From Arthrobacter sp. C2 (GTDB taxonomy: Bacteria > Actinomycetota > Actinomycetes > Actinomycetales > Micrococcaceae): 64,000 nucleotides of DNA. Shown here in pieces: positions 35,619 through 44,120 of the stretch (its first letter is position 1; each line of letters opens with the position of its first letter). The stretch is from NCBI GenBank assembly GCA_024207135.1, contig CP042428.1, positions 1,736,001 through 1,800,000 of the forward strand, written 5' to 3'. The position numbers were made by a program, and so were the translations under genes. Under the pieces are notes generated by a model. That model worked only from the letters and a program-made list of their open reading frames with translations. It was not told the origin of the DNA and searched no databases.

Positions 35619-35927
35619 CTAACACGGGTCATAGCCTAGATGCTGATGGCCGCGCGCGGCACCATCCACGCGGAAGGAACGCCGGATTGCTCCGGCATTG
35701 TTGCCCGACCGTGACACCGCGCCGGGCTCCATGTCCGAGGCGGTGGAGTAGAAGCCCATGGCGGCTCCCGGCAACCGGGCGTGGACGTATTCGATCCGGG
35801 TGCGCCCCGCCAGGGCACCGTGTTCTCCGGCGAGCGCGAGCGTGCCGTACCCGGAGGCCAGCTCCCCCGCACGTTCGTCGAGGCCCTTGGTGGCTTGCTG
35901 CCCGCCGGTCCCGTGCGCTGTGCTCAT
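35619..35927 (-). CDS. Small protein of unknown function
   Basis: A 102-residue soluble protein starting MSTAHGTGGQQATKGLDERA and ending GARGHQHLGYDPC. Codons end mostly in G or C in this frame only, which supports a real gene despite a modest ribosome site (AGGACGG). Middle segments read EYVHARLPGAAMGFYSTASD and AVSRSGNNAGAIRRSF. I do not recognise a family. It is 50 bp upstream of the fused transporter gene on the same strand and divergent from phoD, so co-transcription with the transporter is possible. Confidence 0.55.
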   Translation of the reverse strand: MSTAHGTGGQQATKGLDERAGELASGYGTLALAGEHGALAGRTRIEYVHARLPGAAMGFYSTASDMEPGAVSRSGNNAGAIRRSFRVDGAARGHQHLGYDPC

Positions 35928-36066
35928 GGAGCCGTCCTGCCACCGGGCGGCAGGTGGCCGACGTATTGGCTCCGCATGGCACGGCGGCGGGCCGTTCCGG
36001 CAAGGTTGGGCGGTCGTTAACCGCGGAGCAAGGTTCCGGTTTCCGGGGTGCTGTTGGCTGGAACCC

Positions 36067-37695
36067 ATGGATACCTCCCCGCTCCCGGATCGCCGCTCGC
36101 TGCTCAAGGGCGCCGCGGCGCTCTCCGCCCTCGCCGCATCCTCGTTCGTTGCCCCTTCCGCCCTGGCCTCCCCGCGGCCCTCCGCCGTGCCGCTGGCGGC
36201 CCGCCGCCTGAGTCTGCCCTCGGGCATCTCCACCGGGGATGTCTCGACGAATTCCGCCGTCCTGTGGTCCCGTGCCTCCGGACCGGGGCGCCTGCACGCC
36301 ACCCTGCGCGCCGCCGACGAGCAGGGCGATCGGCTCAAGGGGCGCTTCGCCCGCACGGTGACGCTTTCCGGATCGCAGGCGCACGCCGGTACCGACTTCA
36401 CGGCCAAGATCAATGCGCGCGGGCTGCCCGCGGGCACGCGATTCAACATGGAGCTGTACTTCGAGGACGAGTCCGGCCGGCGCAGCGAAACCGGGACCGG
36501 GACCTTCAGCACCGCCCCGGCCCCCGGCAAGGGGCGCAACCGCGAGTCGGCGGCGCAGAGCTTCGTCTGGACCGCAGACACCGCCGGGCAGGGCTACGGG
36601 ATCAACGAGGAGATCGGCGGGATGCGCGGCTACGCGGCCATGGCCGCGACCAAGCCGGACTTCTTCCTGCACTCGGGCGACTCCATCTACGCGGACGGGC
36701 CGATGTCCGCCGAGATGACGGAGCCGGACGGGAACATTTGGCGCAACGTCATCACCGAGGAGGTCTCCAAGGTCGCCGAGACCCTCAACGAGTACCGCGG
36801 CCGCCACCGCTACAACATGATGGATGCCAACCTGCGGGCCATGTATGCCCAGGTCCCGGTGATCGCCCAATGGGACGACCACGAGACGGTGAACAACTGG
36901 TATCCCGGCGAGATCATCGACGACCCGCGCTACACCGTGCGCGAGGTGGACACCCTCGCTGCCCGCGGACGCCGGGCGTGGCAGGAATACATGCCGATCG
37001 CCGACAAGCGCGCGCTGCGCCCGGGCACCGGGTTCGAGGCTGCCCGCATCTACCGGCAGGTCCGCCGCGGGCCGCACCTGGACGTGTTCGCCCTGGACAT
37101 GCGCTCGCACAAGGGCCCCAACACCGCTGGCCTGGAGACGCAGGAAACCGCCCTGCTGGGCGAGGAACAGCTGCAGTGGCTGATCCGCTCGCTGCGCGAC
37201 TCGGACGCAACGTGGAAGGTCATCGGCAACGACCTGCCGCTGGGGCTCATCGTCCCCGACGGGAAGGCGCAGGAGTCGATCTCCAACGCCGAGCACGGCA
37301 AGCCGCTGGGCCGCGAGTTGGAACTGGCGCGCCTGCTGTCGGAGATCAAGAAACACGACATCAAGAACGTGGTGTTCCTGACCGGAGACGTGCACTATTG
37401 CGCGGCCCACCACTACTCCCCCGAGCGCGCCGCCTTCAAGGACTTCAACGGGTTCTGGGAATTCGTGGCCGGGCCCATCAACGCCGGCTCCTTTGGACCC
37501 AACGCGCTGGATGGAACCTTCGGCCCGCGGGTCGACTTCCAGCAGGCGGGGCCCACCATGGCTTCCCCGCGCTCGGGCGAGCACCAGTACTTCGGCCACG
37601 TGGAGATTCCCGGCGACGGCTCCGCCTTCACGGTGAAGCTGATCAACGCCAACGGGAAGGTGCAGTACACCAAGACGCTGACCCGGCAACGCTGA
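36067..37695 (+). CDS. phoD: PhoD-type alkaline phosphatase, Tat-exported
   Basis: A 542-residue protein with a Tat signal (PDRRSLLKGAAALSALAASS, about 8-27). The PhoD N-terminal beta domain follows (LPSGISTGDVSTNSAVLWSR), then the metallophosphatase core: FFLHSGDSIYADGP, VIAQWDDHETVNNWYPGE and FLTGDVHYCAAHHY, which supply the metal ligands. Releases phosphate from mono- and diesters outside the cell. With PhoX at 6-8 kb the organism has two unrelated exported phosphatases here. Closed by a hairpin. Confidence 0.92.
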   Translation: MDTSPLPDRRSLLKGAAALSALAASSFVAPSALASPRPSAVPLAARRLSLPSGISTGDVSTNSAVLWSRASGPGRLHATLRAADEQGDRLKGRFARTVTLSGSQAHAGTDFTAKINARGLPAGTRFNMELYFEDESGRRSETGTGTFSTAPAPGKGRNRESAAQSFVWTADTAGQGYGINEEIGGMRGYAAMAATKPDFFLHSGDSIYADGPMSAEMTEPDGNIWRNVITEEVSKVAETLNEYRGRHRYNMMDANLRAMYAQVPVIAQWDDHETVNNWYPGEIIDDPRYTVREVDTLAARGRRAWQEYMPIADKRALRPGTGFEAARIYRQVRRGPHLDVFALDMRSHKGPNTAGLETQETALLGEEQLQWLIRSLRDSDATWKVIGNDLPLGLIVPDGKAQESISNAEHGKPLGRELELARLLSEIKKHDIKNVVFLTGDVHYCAAHHYSPERAAFKDFNGFWEFVAGPINAGSFGPNALDGTFGPRVDFQQAGPTMASPRSGEHQYFGHVEIPGDGSAFTVKLINANGKVQYTKTLTRQR

Positions 37696-37707
37696 TCCAT
37701 GGCCGTC

Positions 37708-37760
37708 GCACGAGCCAGGGGTCCAGGGGCCTCACGGGCCCAGGGACCGCTGGCTCGTGC
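37708..37760 (+). terminator. Hairpin terminator after phoD
   Basis: GCACGAGCCAG (37708-37718) pairs perfectly with CTGGCTCGTGC (37750-37760); the 31-nt interior contains further GGGCC/GGCCC pairing. It lies 12 bp after the phoD stop. Confidence 0.75.
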
Positions 37761-37842
37761 CGTTGCCTCCCTCCGGTGTGGTTTTGTCCGCGTTGGGCGA
37801 AGCCATGGGCCCAATGGGCGGCAAGTCGGATTGAATGGAAGC

Positions 37843-40005
37843 ATGAGCCACGCCGAGCACGCACCCGTCCCCCCGCAGACCCCCAAGGTCCCCACCGTTC
37901 GCACCCACCACGGGGATGCCTTCACTGACGACTACGAATGGTTGCGGGACAAGGACAGCCCCGCGGTCCGGGCCCACCTTCAGGACGAGAACGCCTACGC
38001 CGAGGCGGTCACCGCCAACCAGGCGCCGCTGCGCGAGGCGATCTTCAACGAGATCAAGGCCCGCACCGTGGAAACCGATCTCTCGGTCCCCGCCCGCAAG
38101 CGCGGATGGTGGTACTTCACCCGCACCGCCGAAGGCTCCCAGTACACCATCCACTGCCGCGTGGCTGCCACCGACACCGGGGACCTGGCCGCGGACTGGA
38201 CGCCGCCGGCCATCGAGCCGGGCGTGGCCATCGCCGGCGAACAGGTGCTGCTGGACGGCAACCGGGAGGCCGAGGGCAAGCCCTTCTTCTCCCTGGGCGG
38301 GATGGCCGTCAGCGAGGACGGGAACCTGCTGGCCTACGCCCAGGACAACGCCGGGGACGAACGCTTCACCCTGCGCCTCAAGGACCTGTCCACCGGGCAG
38401 CTGCTCCCGGACACCATCGAAAACGTGTTCTACGGTCTGGTGTTCTCCCCCGACGGAACCCGGGTCTTCTACACCGTGGTCGACGATTCCTGGCGCCCCC
38501 ACCAGATCAAGGTCCACACCCTGGGCACCGACCCCGCCGACGATACCGTGGTCTTCCAGGAAGACGACCCGGGCATGTGGCTGGGCTTCGACCTCTCCGC
38601 GGACCGCACCGAGCTGCTGATCTCCATCGGCAACTCCGAATACTCCGAGACCCGCACCCTGGACCTGCTCGACGAGCAGGCGGTCCCGGCCATGCTGGTC
38701 TCCCGCGAGCACCGCATCCTGCACACCGCGGACCCCGTCACCCTGGACGGGCAGCGCGCCTACGTCATCACGCACGACCGCCAGGCCCTGAACAACATGG
38801 TCTCGCTGCTGCGCGCCGACCAGCTTGCCCTGCCCTACGCGCAGCAGCGCTGGGACACGGTGATCGAGCACCGCGACACCGTCAAGGTCGAAGGCACCGC
38901 CGCCACGGCCACCCACCTGGTCATCTCCGTGCGCCAGGACACCACCGAACGCATCCAGGTGCTCCCGCTGGCGGGCCTGGGCACCGCAACCCAGCTCCCG
39001 GCCGTGGAACCGGCGTTCGACGAGGAGCTCTACACCTGCTCGCTGGCCAACGCGGAGCTCGAGGCGCCGATGATCCGGCTTTCCTACACCTCGGACTTCA
39101 CCCCCGCCCGCGTCTACGACTACACGCTCGCCGACGGCACCCTGACCCTGCGCAAGCAGACCCAGGTCAACAACTACGACCCGGCCAACTACCGCGCCAC
39201 CCGCGAGTGGGCCACCGCGGCCGACGGCACCAGGATCCCGCTGACCATCCTGCGCCGCGCGGAGATCACCAACGAATCGCCCAACCCGGTGCTCGTCTAC
39301 GGCTACGGCAGCTACGAGATGTCCATGGACCCGGGCTTCGGCATCCCGCGGCTCTCGCTGCTGGACCGCGGCGTCGTGTTCGTCATCGCCCACGTGCGCG
39401 GCGGCGGAGAACTGGGAAGGCAGTGGTACCTGGACGGGAAGAAGCTGGCCAAGAAGAACACCTTCACCGACTTCGTGGACGCCACCAAGTACCTGCTGGA
39501 ATCCGGATGGGCAGACCCGAAGCGCATCGTCGCCCTGGGCGGTTCGGCCGGCGGGCTGCTCATGGGCGCGGTCGCCAACCTGGCCCCGCAGCTCTACGCC
39601 GGCATCATCGCCCAGGTCCCCTTCGTCGACGCACTGACCTCCATCCTGGACCCGGACCTGCCGCTCTCGGCCCTGGAATGGGAGGAATGGGGCAACCCCA
39701 TCGAGGAGAAGGAGGTGTACGACTACATGAAGTCCTACACCCCCTACGAGAACGTCGCGGCCCTGCCCTACCCGCGGATCGCCGCCGTCACCTCGCTAAA
39801 CGACACGCGCGTGCTGTACGTGGAGCCGGCCAAGTGGGTGGCGAAGCTGCGCGAGGAGACCACCGGCACCGCACCCATCGTGATGAAGATCGAGATGGAC
39901 GGCGGGCACGGCGGCGCCTCGGGCCGCTACGAGGGCTGGAAGACCCGCGCCTGGGACTACGCCTTCGCCCTGGACACCCTGGGCCTGAACCCCGAAGGCG
40001 CATGA
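37843..40005 (+). CDS. ptrB: Oligopeptidase B-like S9 prolyl oligopeptidase family serine peptidase
   Basis: A 720-residue cytoplasmic peptidase. The N-terminal seven-bladed propeller (about 1-420) starts with DDYEWLRDKDSPAVRAHLQD and contains GDERFTLRLKDL and VFSPDGTRVFYTVVDD. The alpha/beta-hydrolase domain holds the triad S568 (ALGGSAGGLLMG), D654 (SLNDTRV) and H689 (DGGHGGASGR). The family cleaves short peptides after basic residues. It overlaps the GNAT-GrpB gene by 4 bp, so the two are translationally coupled. Confidence 0.92.
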   Translation: MSHAEHAPVPPQTPKVPTVRTHHGDAFTDDYEWLRDKDSPAVRAHLQDENAYAEAVTANQAPLREAIFNEIKARTVETDLSVPARKRGWWYFTRTAEGSQYTIHCRVAATDTGDLAADWTPPAIEPGVAIAGEQVLLDGNREAEGKPFFSLGGMAVSEDGNLLAYAQDNAGDERFTLRLKDLSTGQLLPDTIENVFYGLVFSPDGTRVFYTVVDDSWRPHQIKVHTLGTDPADDTVVFQEDDPGMWLGFDLSADRTELLISIGNSEYSETRTLDLLDEQAVPAMLVSREHRILHTADPVTLDGQRAYVITHDRQALNNMVSLLRADQLALPYAQQRWDTVIEHRDTVKVEGTAATATHLVISVRQDTTERIQVLPLAGLGTATQLPAVEPAFDEELYTCSLANAELEAPMIRLSYTSDFTPARVYDYTLADGTLTLRKQTQVNNYDPANYRATREWATAADGTRIPLTILRRAEITNESPNPVLVYGYGSYEMSMDPGFGIPRLSLLDRGVVFVIAHVRGGGELGRQWYLDGKKLAKKNTFTDFVDATKYLLESGWADPKRIVALGGSAGGLLMGAVANLAPQLYAGIIAQVPFVDALTSILDPDLPLSALEWEEWGNPIEEKEVYDYMKSYTPYENVAALPYPRIAAVTSLNDTRVLYVEPAKWVAKLREETTGTAPIVMKIEMDGGHGGASGRYEGWKTRAWDYAFALDTLGLNPEGA

Positions 40006-41048
40006 GCACACCGGAAATAACCAGCACGTCCGGCGCGGGGTTCGCCACGAACCCCGCGTTCCGGGCGCTGCTCACCGCGGCTTCCGGCGCCACCGGCGCC
40101 GACCTCGACGCCGTGGTTGAGGAAATCAAGGACCTGGAGCTGCTCGTTGCGCCCGATGCGGGCAGGGAACCTGCGGCGCTGGCCGCCTACCGGCGCATCG
40201 ACGGTTTCGCGGTCGAGATCGAATACCTCGCCGTGGCCCCGGCACTGCAAAACCAGGGGCTTGCCACCGCGCTGGTGCACCGGATCCAGGGCGACGAGGC
40301 CGCCATGGTTGTAGCCCGCACCGATGACGACGCCATCGGCTTCTACCGGGCCGCAGGGTTCCACGCCGGCGATTCACCGCCCGATTCCCGCTGGCCCGGT
40401 CGCCGCCGCTACCTCTGCGTGCTGCACCACCTGCCGTTGCTGCGCAGCCCGCAGTCCGATGACGGTGGCGTCGAGTGGATCCATGGGGAACCGTCCCCTG
40501 CCCCCGTGCATGTGGTGCCCGCCTCGCCGCACTGGGCCGGCGACTTCGACGCGCTCGCCGGGCGCCTGCGCGACGCGCTGGGTTCCCGGGCCCTGGCCCT
40601 CGAGCACCTGGGTTCCACCTCGGTGCCGGGGCTTTGGGCCAAGCCGGTCATTGACGTGGTGTTGACGGTCGAGGACCCGGACCTTGAGGACCACTACGTG
40701 CCCCTGCTCGAGGCGGCGGGATTCGTCTTCCGCCTCCGCGAGCGCGGCTGGTATGGCCACCGGCTGCTGGTTTCCGGCCCGGGCTCCGGGCTGCCGGCAG
40801 CCAACATCCATGTCTTTGCGCCGGGCTGCCCCGAGACCGCACGCATGCTCGCGTTCCGCCAATGGCTGCGCACCCATCCGGCGGACCTCGATGCCTATGC
40901 GCGCATCAAGCGGGCGTCCGCCGAACGGATCAACGAACGCGGCGGCGGTGCCGGGCTGGTGATGGACTACAACCGGGCCAAGGAACCGTTCATCCGCGAC
41001 CTCTACGCACGGATCCTGCAAGGCCATCCGGGGCCGGAGGAACGCTAA
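40002..41048 (+). CDS. GNAT acetyltransferase fused to a GrpB domain
   Basis: A 348-residue two-domain protein. Residues about 20-145 form a compact GNAT domain with IEYLAVAPALQNQGLATALV as the acetyl-CoA loop and DDAIGFYRAAGFHAG after it. Residues about 165-345 are a full GrpB/UPF0157 domain with LEHLGSTSVPGLWAKPVIDV, the nucleotidyltransferase-like motif, and a terminal NRAKEPFIRDLYARIL. A linker around residue 150-165 joins them. GrpB is known fused to CoaE in actinobacteria; fusion to an acetyltransferase is less familiar. The gene is coupled to oligopeptidase B by ATGA. Substrate unknown. Confidence 0.88.
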   Translation: MSTPEITSTSGAGFATNPAFRALLTAASGATGADLDAVVEEIKDLELLVAPDAGREPAALAAYRRIDGFAVEIEYLAVAPALQNQGLATALVHRIQGDEAAMVVARTDDDAIGFYRAAGFHAGDSPPDSRWPGRRRYLCVLHHLPLLRSPQSDDGGVEWIHGEPSPAPVHVVPASPHWAGDFDALAGRLRDALGSRALALEHLGSTSVPGLWAKPVIDVVLTVEDPDLEDHYVPLLEAAGFVFRLRERGWYGHRLLVSGPGSGLPAANIHVFAPGCPETARMLAFRQWLRTHPADLDAYARIKRASAERINERGGGAGLVMDYNRAKEPFIRDLYARILQGHPGPEER

Positions 41049-41165
41049 CCGTCGTCCGGCTCCCGGCGGCACCGACGGCGAACACACGATGGCCAACTAC
41101 CGGTAGCCTGCCGGGCCTTGTGGCCTGGCGATCCCGGAACATGCGGCCCTGCGGCCCCGGGTCGC

Positions 41166-41588
41166 TCAGCCTTGCTCTCGGGGCCTTGACGGTTTGCCCC
41201 CTGCGGCCCGATTGCTGCCGGGCTGCTTGAACCTTTCCCAGGCCGATTGCCTGGTCATGGCCAGGGCCTCGCCCACGCGTGCCCAGCTGGCACCCTTGCC
41301 CCGGGCGACGCCCACCCACGCGGCCAGGCGTTGCTCGACCTGTGCGGCCACCGCGGAAATCCGCGGCAGCAGTTCCAGCACCTGCTCTTGGGTCATGTCA
41401 AGCCACGGTTCGGAGGCGACCCCGCCGGCATGCAGGGAAGCGCAGTTTTCCGTGCAGTCCGAGCAAATGGCGACGCCCGGCCCGTAGGCAAGCTTGCCGC
41501 AGGCCTCCCGGTCACGCCCGCAAAAACTGCACTGGCCGGTATCCGCCATCCGGTCGGACGGACTCATCATTGCCCCTGGTTCGCTCAC
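41166..41588 (-). CDS. ClpX-type C4 zinc-finger protein with helix-turn-helix tail
   Basis: A 140-residue protein. Residues about 19-50 hold a C4 zinc finger like the N-terminal domain of ClpX (CSFCGRDREAC and AICSDCTENC, two CxxC pairs). A helical region follows (MTQEQVLELLPRISAVAAQV), then a putative HTH: GASWARVGEALAMTRQSAWE with RFKQPG. No AAA+ domain is present, so it is a stand-alone adaptor or DNA-binding protein. GTG at 41588 is taken; ATG at 41570 is an alternative. It is divergent from an MFS gene, with two palindromes between them. Confidence 0.75.
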   Translation of the reverse strand: MSEPGAMMSPSDRMADTGQCSFCGRDREACGKLAYGPGVAICSDCTENCASLHAGGVASEPWLDMTQEQVLELLPRISAVAAQVEQRLAAWVGVARGKGASWARVGEALAMTRQSAWERFKQPGSNRAAGGKPSRPREQG

Positions 41589-41620
41589 AACCCAACACTA
41601 CGTGATCAACGGGGTTGCGC

Positions 41621-41661
41621 TGTCAGGATTAACCTGACAATCTGTCAGGAATCACCTGACA
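41621..41661. promoter_or_regulatory. Two tandem 19-bp palindromes between zinc-finger and MFS genes
   Basis: TGTCAGGATTAACCTGACA (41621-41639) and TGTCAGGAATCACCTGACA (41643-41661) share perfect TGTCAGG-N5-CCTGACA arms. Their centres are 22 bp apart, about two helical turns, as for paired dimers on one face of DNA. They lie 20 bp before the GTG of the MFS gene and 33 bp before the divergent gene, so a repressor there could block both. Confidence 0.85.
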
Positions 41662-41681
41662 CGATCGAGAGGTCCCCCACC

Positions 41682-42953
41682 GTGAACCCCGCACCAACAC
41701 TGACAACGGCGAAGCGACAGGGAAATCCGGCGGCCTTCCGACGGCTCCTGGCATCCAACGCCTTTGAAGCCGTCGCCGACAACGCCACCCGGACCCTGCT
41801 GCCGGTGATCGCCGTGGCAAGCCTCGGCGCAGGAACGGTGGAGGTCGGCCTGCTCAACGCCCTGGGGCTCGGGGCGTTCCTGGTCCTCGGACTGCCCATA
41901 GGCGCCCTGGTCGACCGGCTCCCCAAGCTTCCGGCCATGCGCGCGGCAGACCTGGCCCGGGCCGCACTCATCCTGGCGATCCCATTGCTCTTTCTCCTTG
42001 GTTCATTGGACATGTGGCACTTGCTGGTGGCCGCCGCACTGCTGGGCATCGCCGACGTCTTCTTCACTTCGGCCAGCGGGGCACTGGTCCCGTCCCTTGT
42101 GGGATCCAACGAACTCGGTGGCGCCTACGCCAGGCTCCAGCGAGCCTCCAGCCTGGCCTCGATCGGCACCCCCGCGGTGGCAACCGCGGGGCTGAAGGTC
42201 CTCGCCGCGCCGCTGGCTTTGGTCCTGGGCGGCTTCGGCTACCTGTGCTCCGCGCTCCTGCTGCCCCGAGCCTCCGGCCATGCCACGCCCCCGGCGGCCG
42301 GGCCAAGGCCGCGGTTTTGGCGCTCGATCGCCCAGGGGTTGTCGATGGCCGTTGGCCATCGCACAATGCGCGCGCTGCTGCTGTCGAACCTGTTGCTCAA
42401 TGCCGCGGCAATACTGGGCAACTCGGTCCTCGCCGTCTTCGTGATCTCATCGCTGGGGTTTTCCGCGGCAACCTTCGCCCTGGTCGGGACCGTCTCGGCA
42501 AGCGGCAGCCTGGTTGCCTCGCTGATCGCCCCGCGGCTGCTCGGGCGCTTGGGCATCGGAAGGCTGAAGATCGCCGCATTGCTGGGCTGCGTGCCGGCCG
42601 TTGCTGCGCTGGCCCTGGCCGAAATCCTGCCGGGCCCCGCCCTGGCCTGGGTGGCCGCACAGTCGTTTTTGTGGGCATTCATGCTGGTGCTGGCGACCGT
42701 GGCCGGCGCCGGGGTCATCCCGCAACTGTGCGAGGAATCGCGGCTTGGCACCGTCATGGCCGGCAACCGCTTCTTCACACTGGGGATCATGCCGGTGGCC
42801 AGCATCGCCGGGGGCATTGCGGCTTCCGCCTTCGGGATCCAACCGGTGCTGTGGGCGTGGGCGCTGCTGGCAGGGCTATCCGCGGTGCCCATTCTTTTCT
42901 CCCCGCTGCGCAGCTGGCACCTGGGCCCCGAACCGCGCGGAACCAATGCCTAG
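41682..42953 (+). CDS. MFS transporter
   Basis: A 423-residue major facilitator with about twelve helices. The GTG start follows GAGAGG by nine bases. FLVLGLPIGALVDRLPKLPA carries the loop 2-3 motif, and the protein resembles MefA/enterobactin-type exporters like the one at 18663-19958. Two strong palindromes just upstream show tight repression, typical of an inducible efflux gene. The inducer is unknown; the regulator may be the divergent zinc-finger/HTH protein. Confidence 0.85.
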   Translation: MNPAPTLTTAKRQGNPAAFRRLLASNAFEAVADNATRTLLPVIAVASLGAGTVEVGLLNALGLGAFLVLGLPIGALVDRLPKLPAMRAADLARAALILAIPLLFLLGSLDMWHLLVAAALLGIADVFFTSASGALVPSLVGSNELGGAYARLQRASSLASIGTPAVATAGLKVLAAPLALVLGGFGYLCSALLLPRASGHATPPAAGPRPRFWRSIAQGLSMAVGHRTMRALLLSNLLLNAAAILGNSVLAVFVISSLGFSAATFALVGTVSASGSLVASLIAPRLLGRLGIGRLKIAALLGCVPAVAALALAEILPGPALAWVAAQSFLWAFMLVLATVAGAGVIPQLCEESRLGTVMAGNRFFTLGIMPVASIAGGIAASAFGIQPVLWAWALLAGLSAVPILFSPLRSWHLGPEPRGTNA

Positions 42954-42963
42954 GACGCAGGCT

Positions 42964-42991
42964 TCCGCCGGCACACGGTTGTGCCGGCGGA
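42964..42991. terminator. Bidirectional hairpin terminator
   Basis: A perfect 12-bp stem TCCGCCGGCACA (42964-42975) with TGTGCCGGCGGA (42980-42991) and loop CGGT, between the convergent MFS and SPW-protein genes. Confidence 0.85.
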
Positions 42992-43014
42992 TGCACAGGC
43001 GGCCGAGGCCGCGC

Positions 43015-43374
43015 CTACCCCTCTTGGTGGTGCAGTTTTTCCGAGACGTCGATGCTGGGCTTCATGGCCAGGAAGGTTGCCAGCAGGGCCAATCCCCCAC
43101 CGATCCATGCGGTGAGCGCCGGGACATTTGTCCCGTTGAAGTGGCCCAGCCATGGCAGGATGATGGCCAGGATGGATGCCAGGACCTGCCCGACCTCGAT
43201 CCCGTACAGGTTCGGCCCGGCCAGGTTGACCAGCCCGACGGCCAGCAACAGCACCCCGGAGATGATCAGCATCGACACCGAGTTGCCTGTGCCTTCCGAC
43301 CAGATGGGAGTCAGCGCCATCACGAGCCCGACGACCACGACGACCCAATCTTCCCAACGCCTGAATCTACGCAT
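43015..43374 (-). CDS. SPW-repeat-like membrane protein
   Basis: A 119-residue four-helix membrane protein starting MRRFRRWEDWVVVVVGLVMA. Two internally similar halves each have a helix pair with a TPxW/PW motif at the turn (ALTPIWSEG and ILPWLGHFNG), the layout of SPW-repeat proteins. Role unknown. Monocistronic, bounded by a hairpin. Confidence 0.75.
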   Translation of the reverse strand: MRRFRRWEDWVVVVVGLVMALTPIWSEGTGNSVSMLIISGVLLLAVGLVNLAGPNLYGIEVGQVLASILAIILPWLGHFNGTNVPALTAWIGGGLALLATFLAMKPSIDVSEKLHHQEG

Positions 43375-43600
43375 TGGACTTCAACTCCTTTGCTGTCACG
43401 CACTTGATCCTGCCTTCAGTCTGGGCCGGGTGCGCCGTGGCGGGTAGGGGCTTTCGTCCCACCGCCGCCTCGGGACCCGACCCGGCGGGCACCTTGGGCA
43501 ACCGGCCCGGTTGGGACCTTGATGACGAATGGATGTCGCCCGAAAACCCGGGCTTCGGCTCCTCCCGTCTTGACTTATCTCACATTTCAGGATTACCTAA

Positions 43601-43614
43601 TGATCGTTCGGTAA
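43601..43614 (+). promoter_or_regulatory. PaaR-like operator upstream of paaI-paaK
   Basis: TGATCGTTCGGTAA matches the paa dyad family, with the core CGTTCGGT, and lies 19 bp before the paaI start. The flanking sequence is AT-rich (CCTAA and AATAACT), fitting a promoter overlapped by a repressor site. Confidence 0.65.
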
Positions 43615-43632
43615 ATAACTGAGAGGCTCCCT

Positions 43633-44073
43633 ATGAGCGACACTGGCGTCGATGCACCGCTGATGCATCCCATCCTGGAAAACGACTATGCGGCCAAGTG
43701 GTTGGGCATCGAGGTGCTGAAGGTGGCAGACGGGCACGCAACCATTTCCATGGAGCTGCGCCGGGAAATGCTCAACGGCTTCGGCATCGCCCACGGCGGG
43801 ATGGTTTTCGCCCTCGCCGACACCGCGTTCGCCATGTCCTGCAACCCGCACACCGGCTCGGCCGACACCATCACGGTGGCCTCCGGCGTCGACATCAACT
43901 TCCTCAAGCCCGGCATCCCCGGCCGGACCCTCACCGCCGTGGCCAACCGCCGCCAGCAAACCGGGCGCAGCGGGATCTACGACATCCAGGTCCTGCAGAG
44001 CGTCCCGGGCGCCGAGGACGAGGTGCTGGCCGAGTTCCGCGGCCGTTCCCGCACCATCCCGAAGCGTCCCTGA
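43633..44073 (+). CDS. paaI: Hydroxyphenylacetyl-CoA thioesterase PaaI
   Basis: A 146-residue hotdog-fold thioesterase. The active-site helix is NGFGIAHGGMVFALADTAFA with HGG at 54-56 and D63, as in PaaI. In the pathway it hydrolyses stalled CoA esters (such as ring-hydroxylated phenylacetyl-CoA) to recover CoA. Linked to paaK 47 bp downstream and to a PaaR-like site upstream. Confidence 0.92.
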   Translation: MSDTGVDAPLMHPILENDYAAKWLGIEVLKVADGHATISMELRREMLNGFGIAHGGMVFALADTAFAMSCNPHTGSADTITVASGVDINFLKPGIPGRTLTAVANRRQQTGRSGIYDIQVLQSVPGAEDEVLAEFRGRSRTIPKRP

Positions 44074-44120
44074 CGCCCCCCCTCCCCCACCTCCCGCAAC
44101 ATCGCACGTAAGGCCACATC

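Noticed and set aside
37938-41048. 1036-codon open frame running through ptrB out of frame and into the GNAT-GrpB gene.
   Set aside because: Only the part from 40002 has family features; the upstream part is an out-of-frame reading of ptrB, rich in Arg, Gly and Pro.
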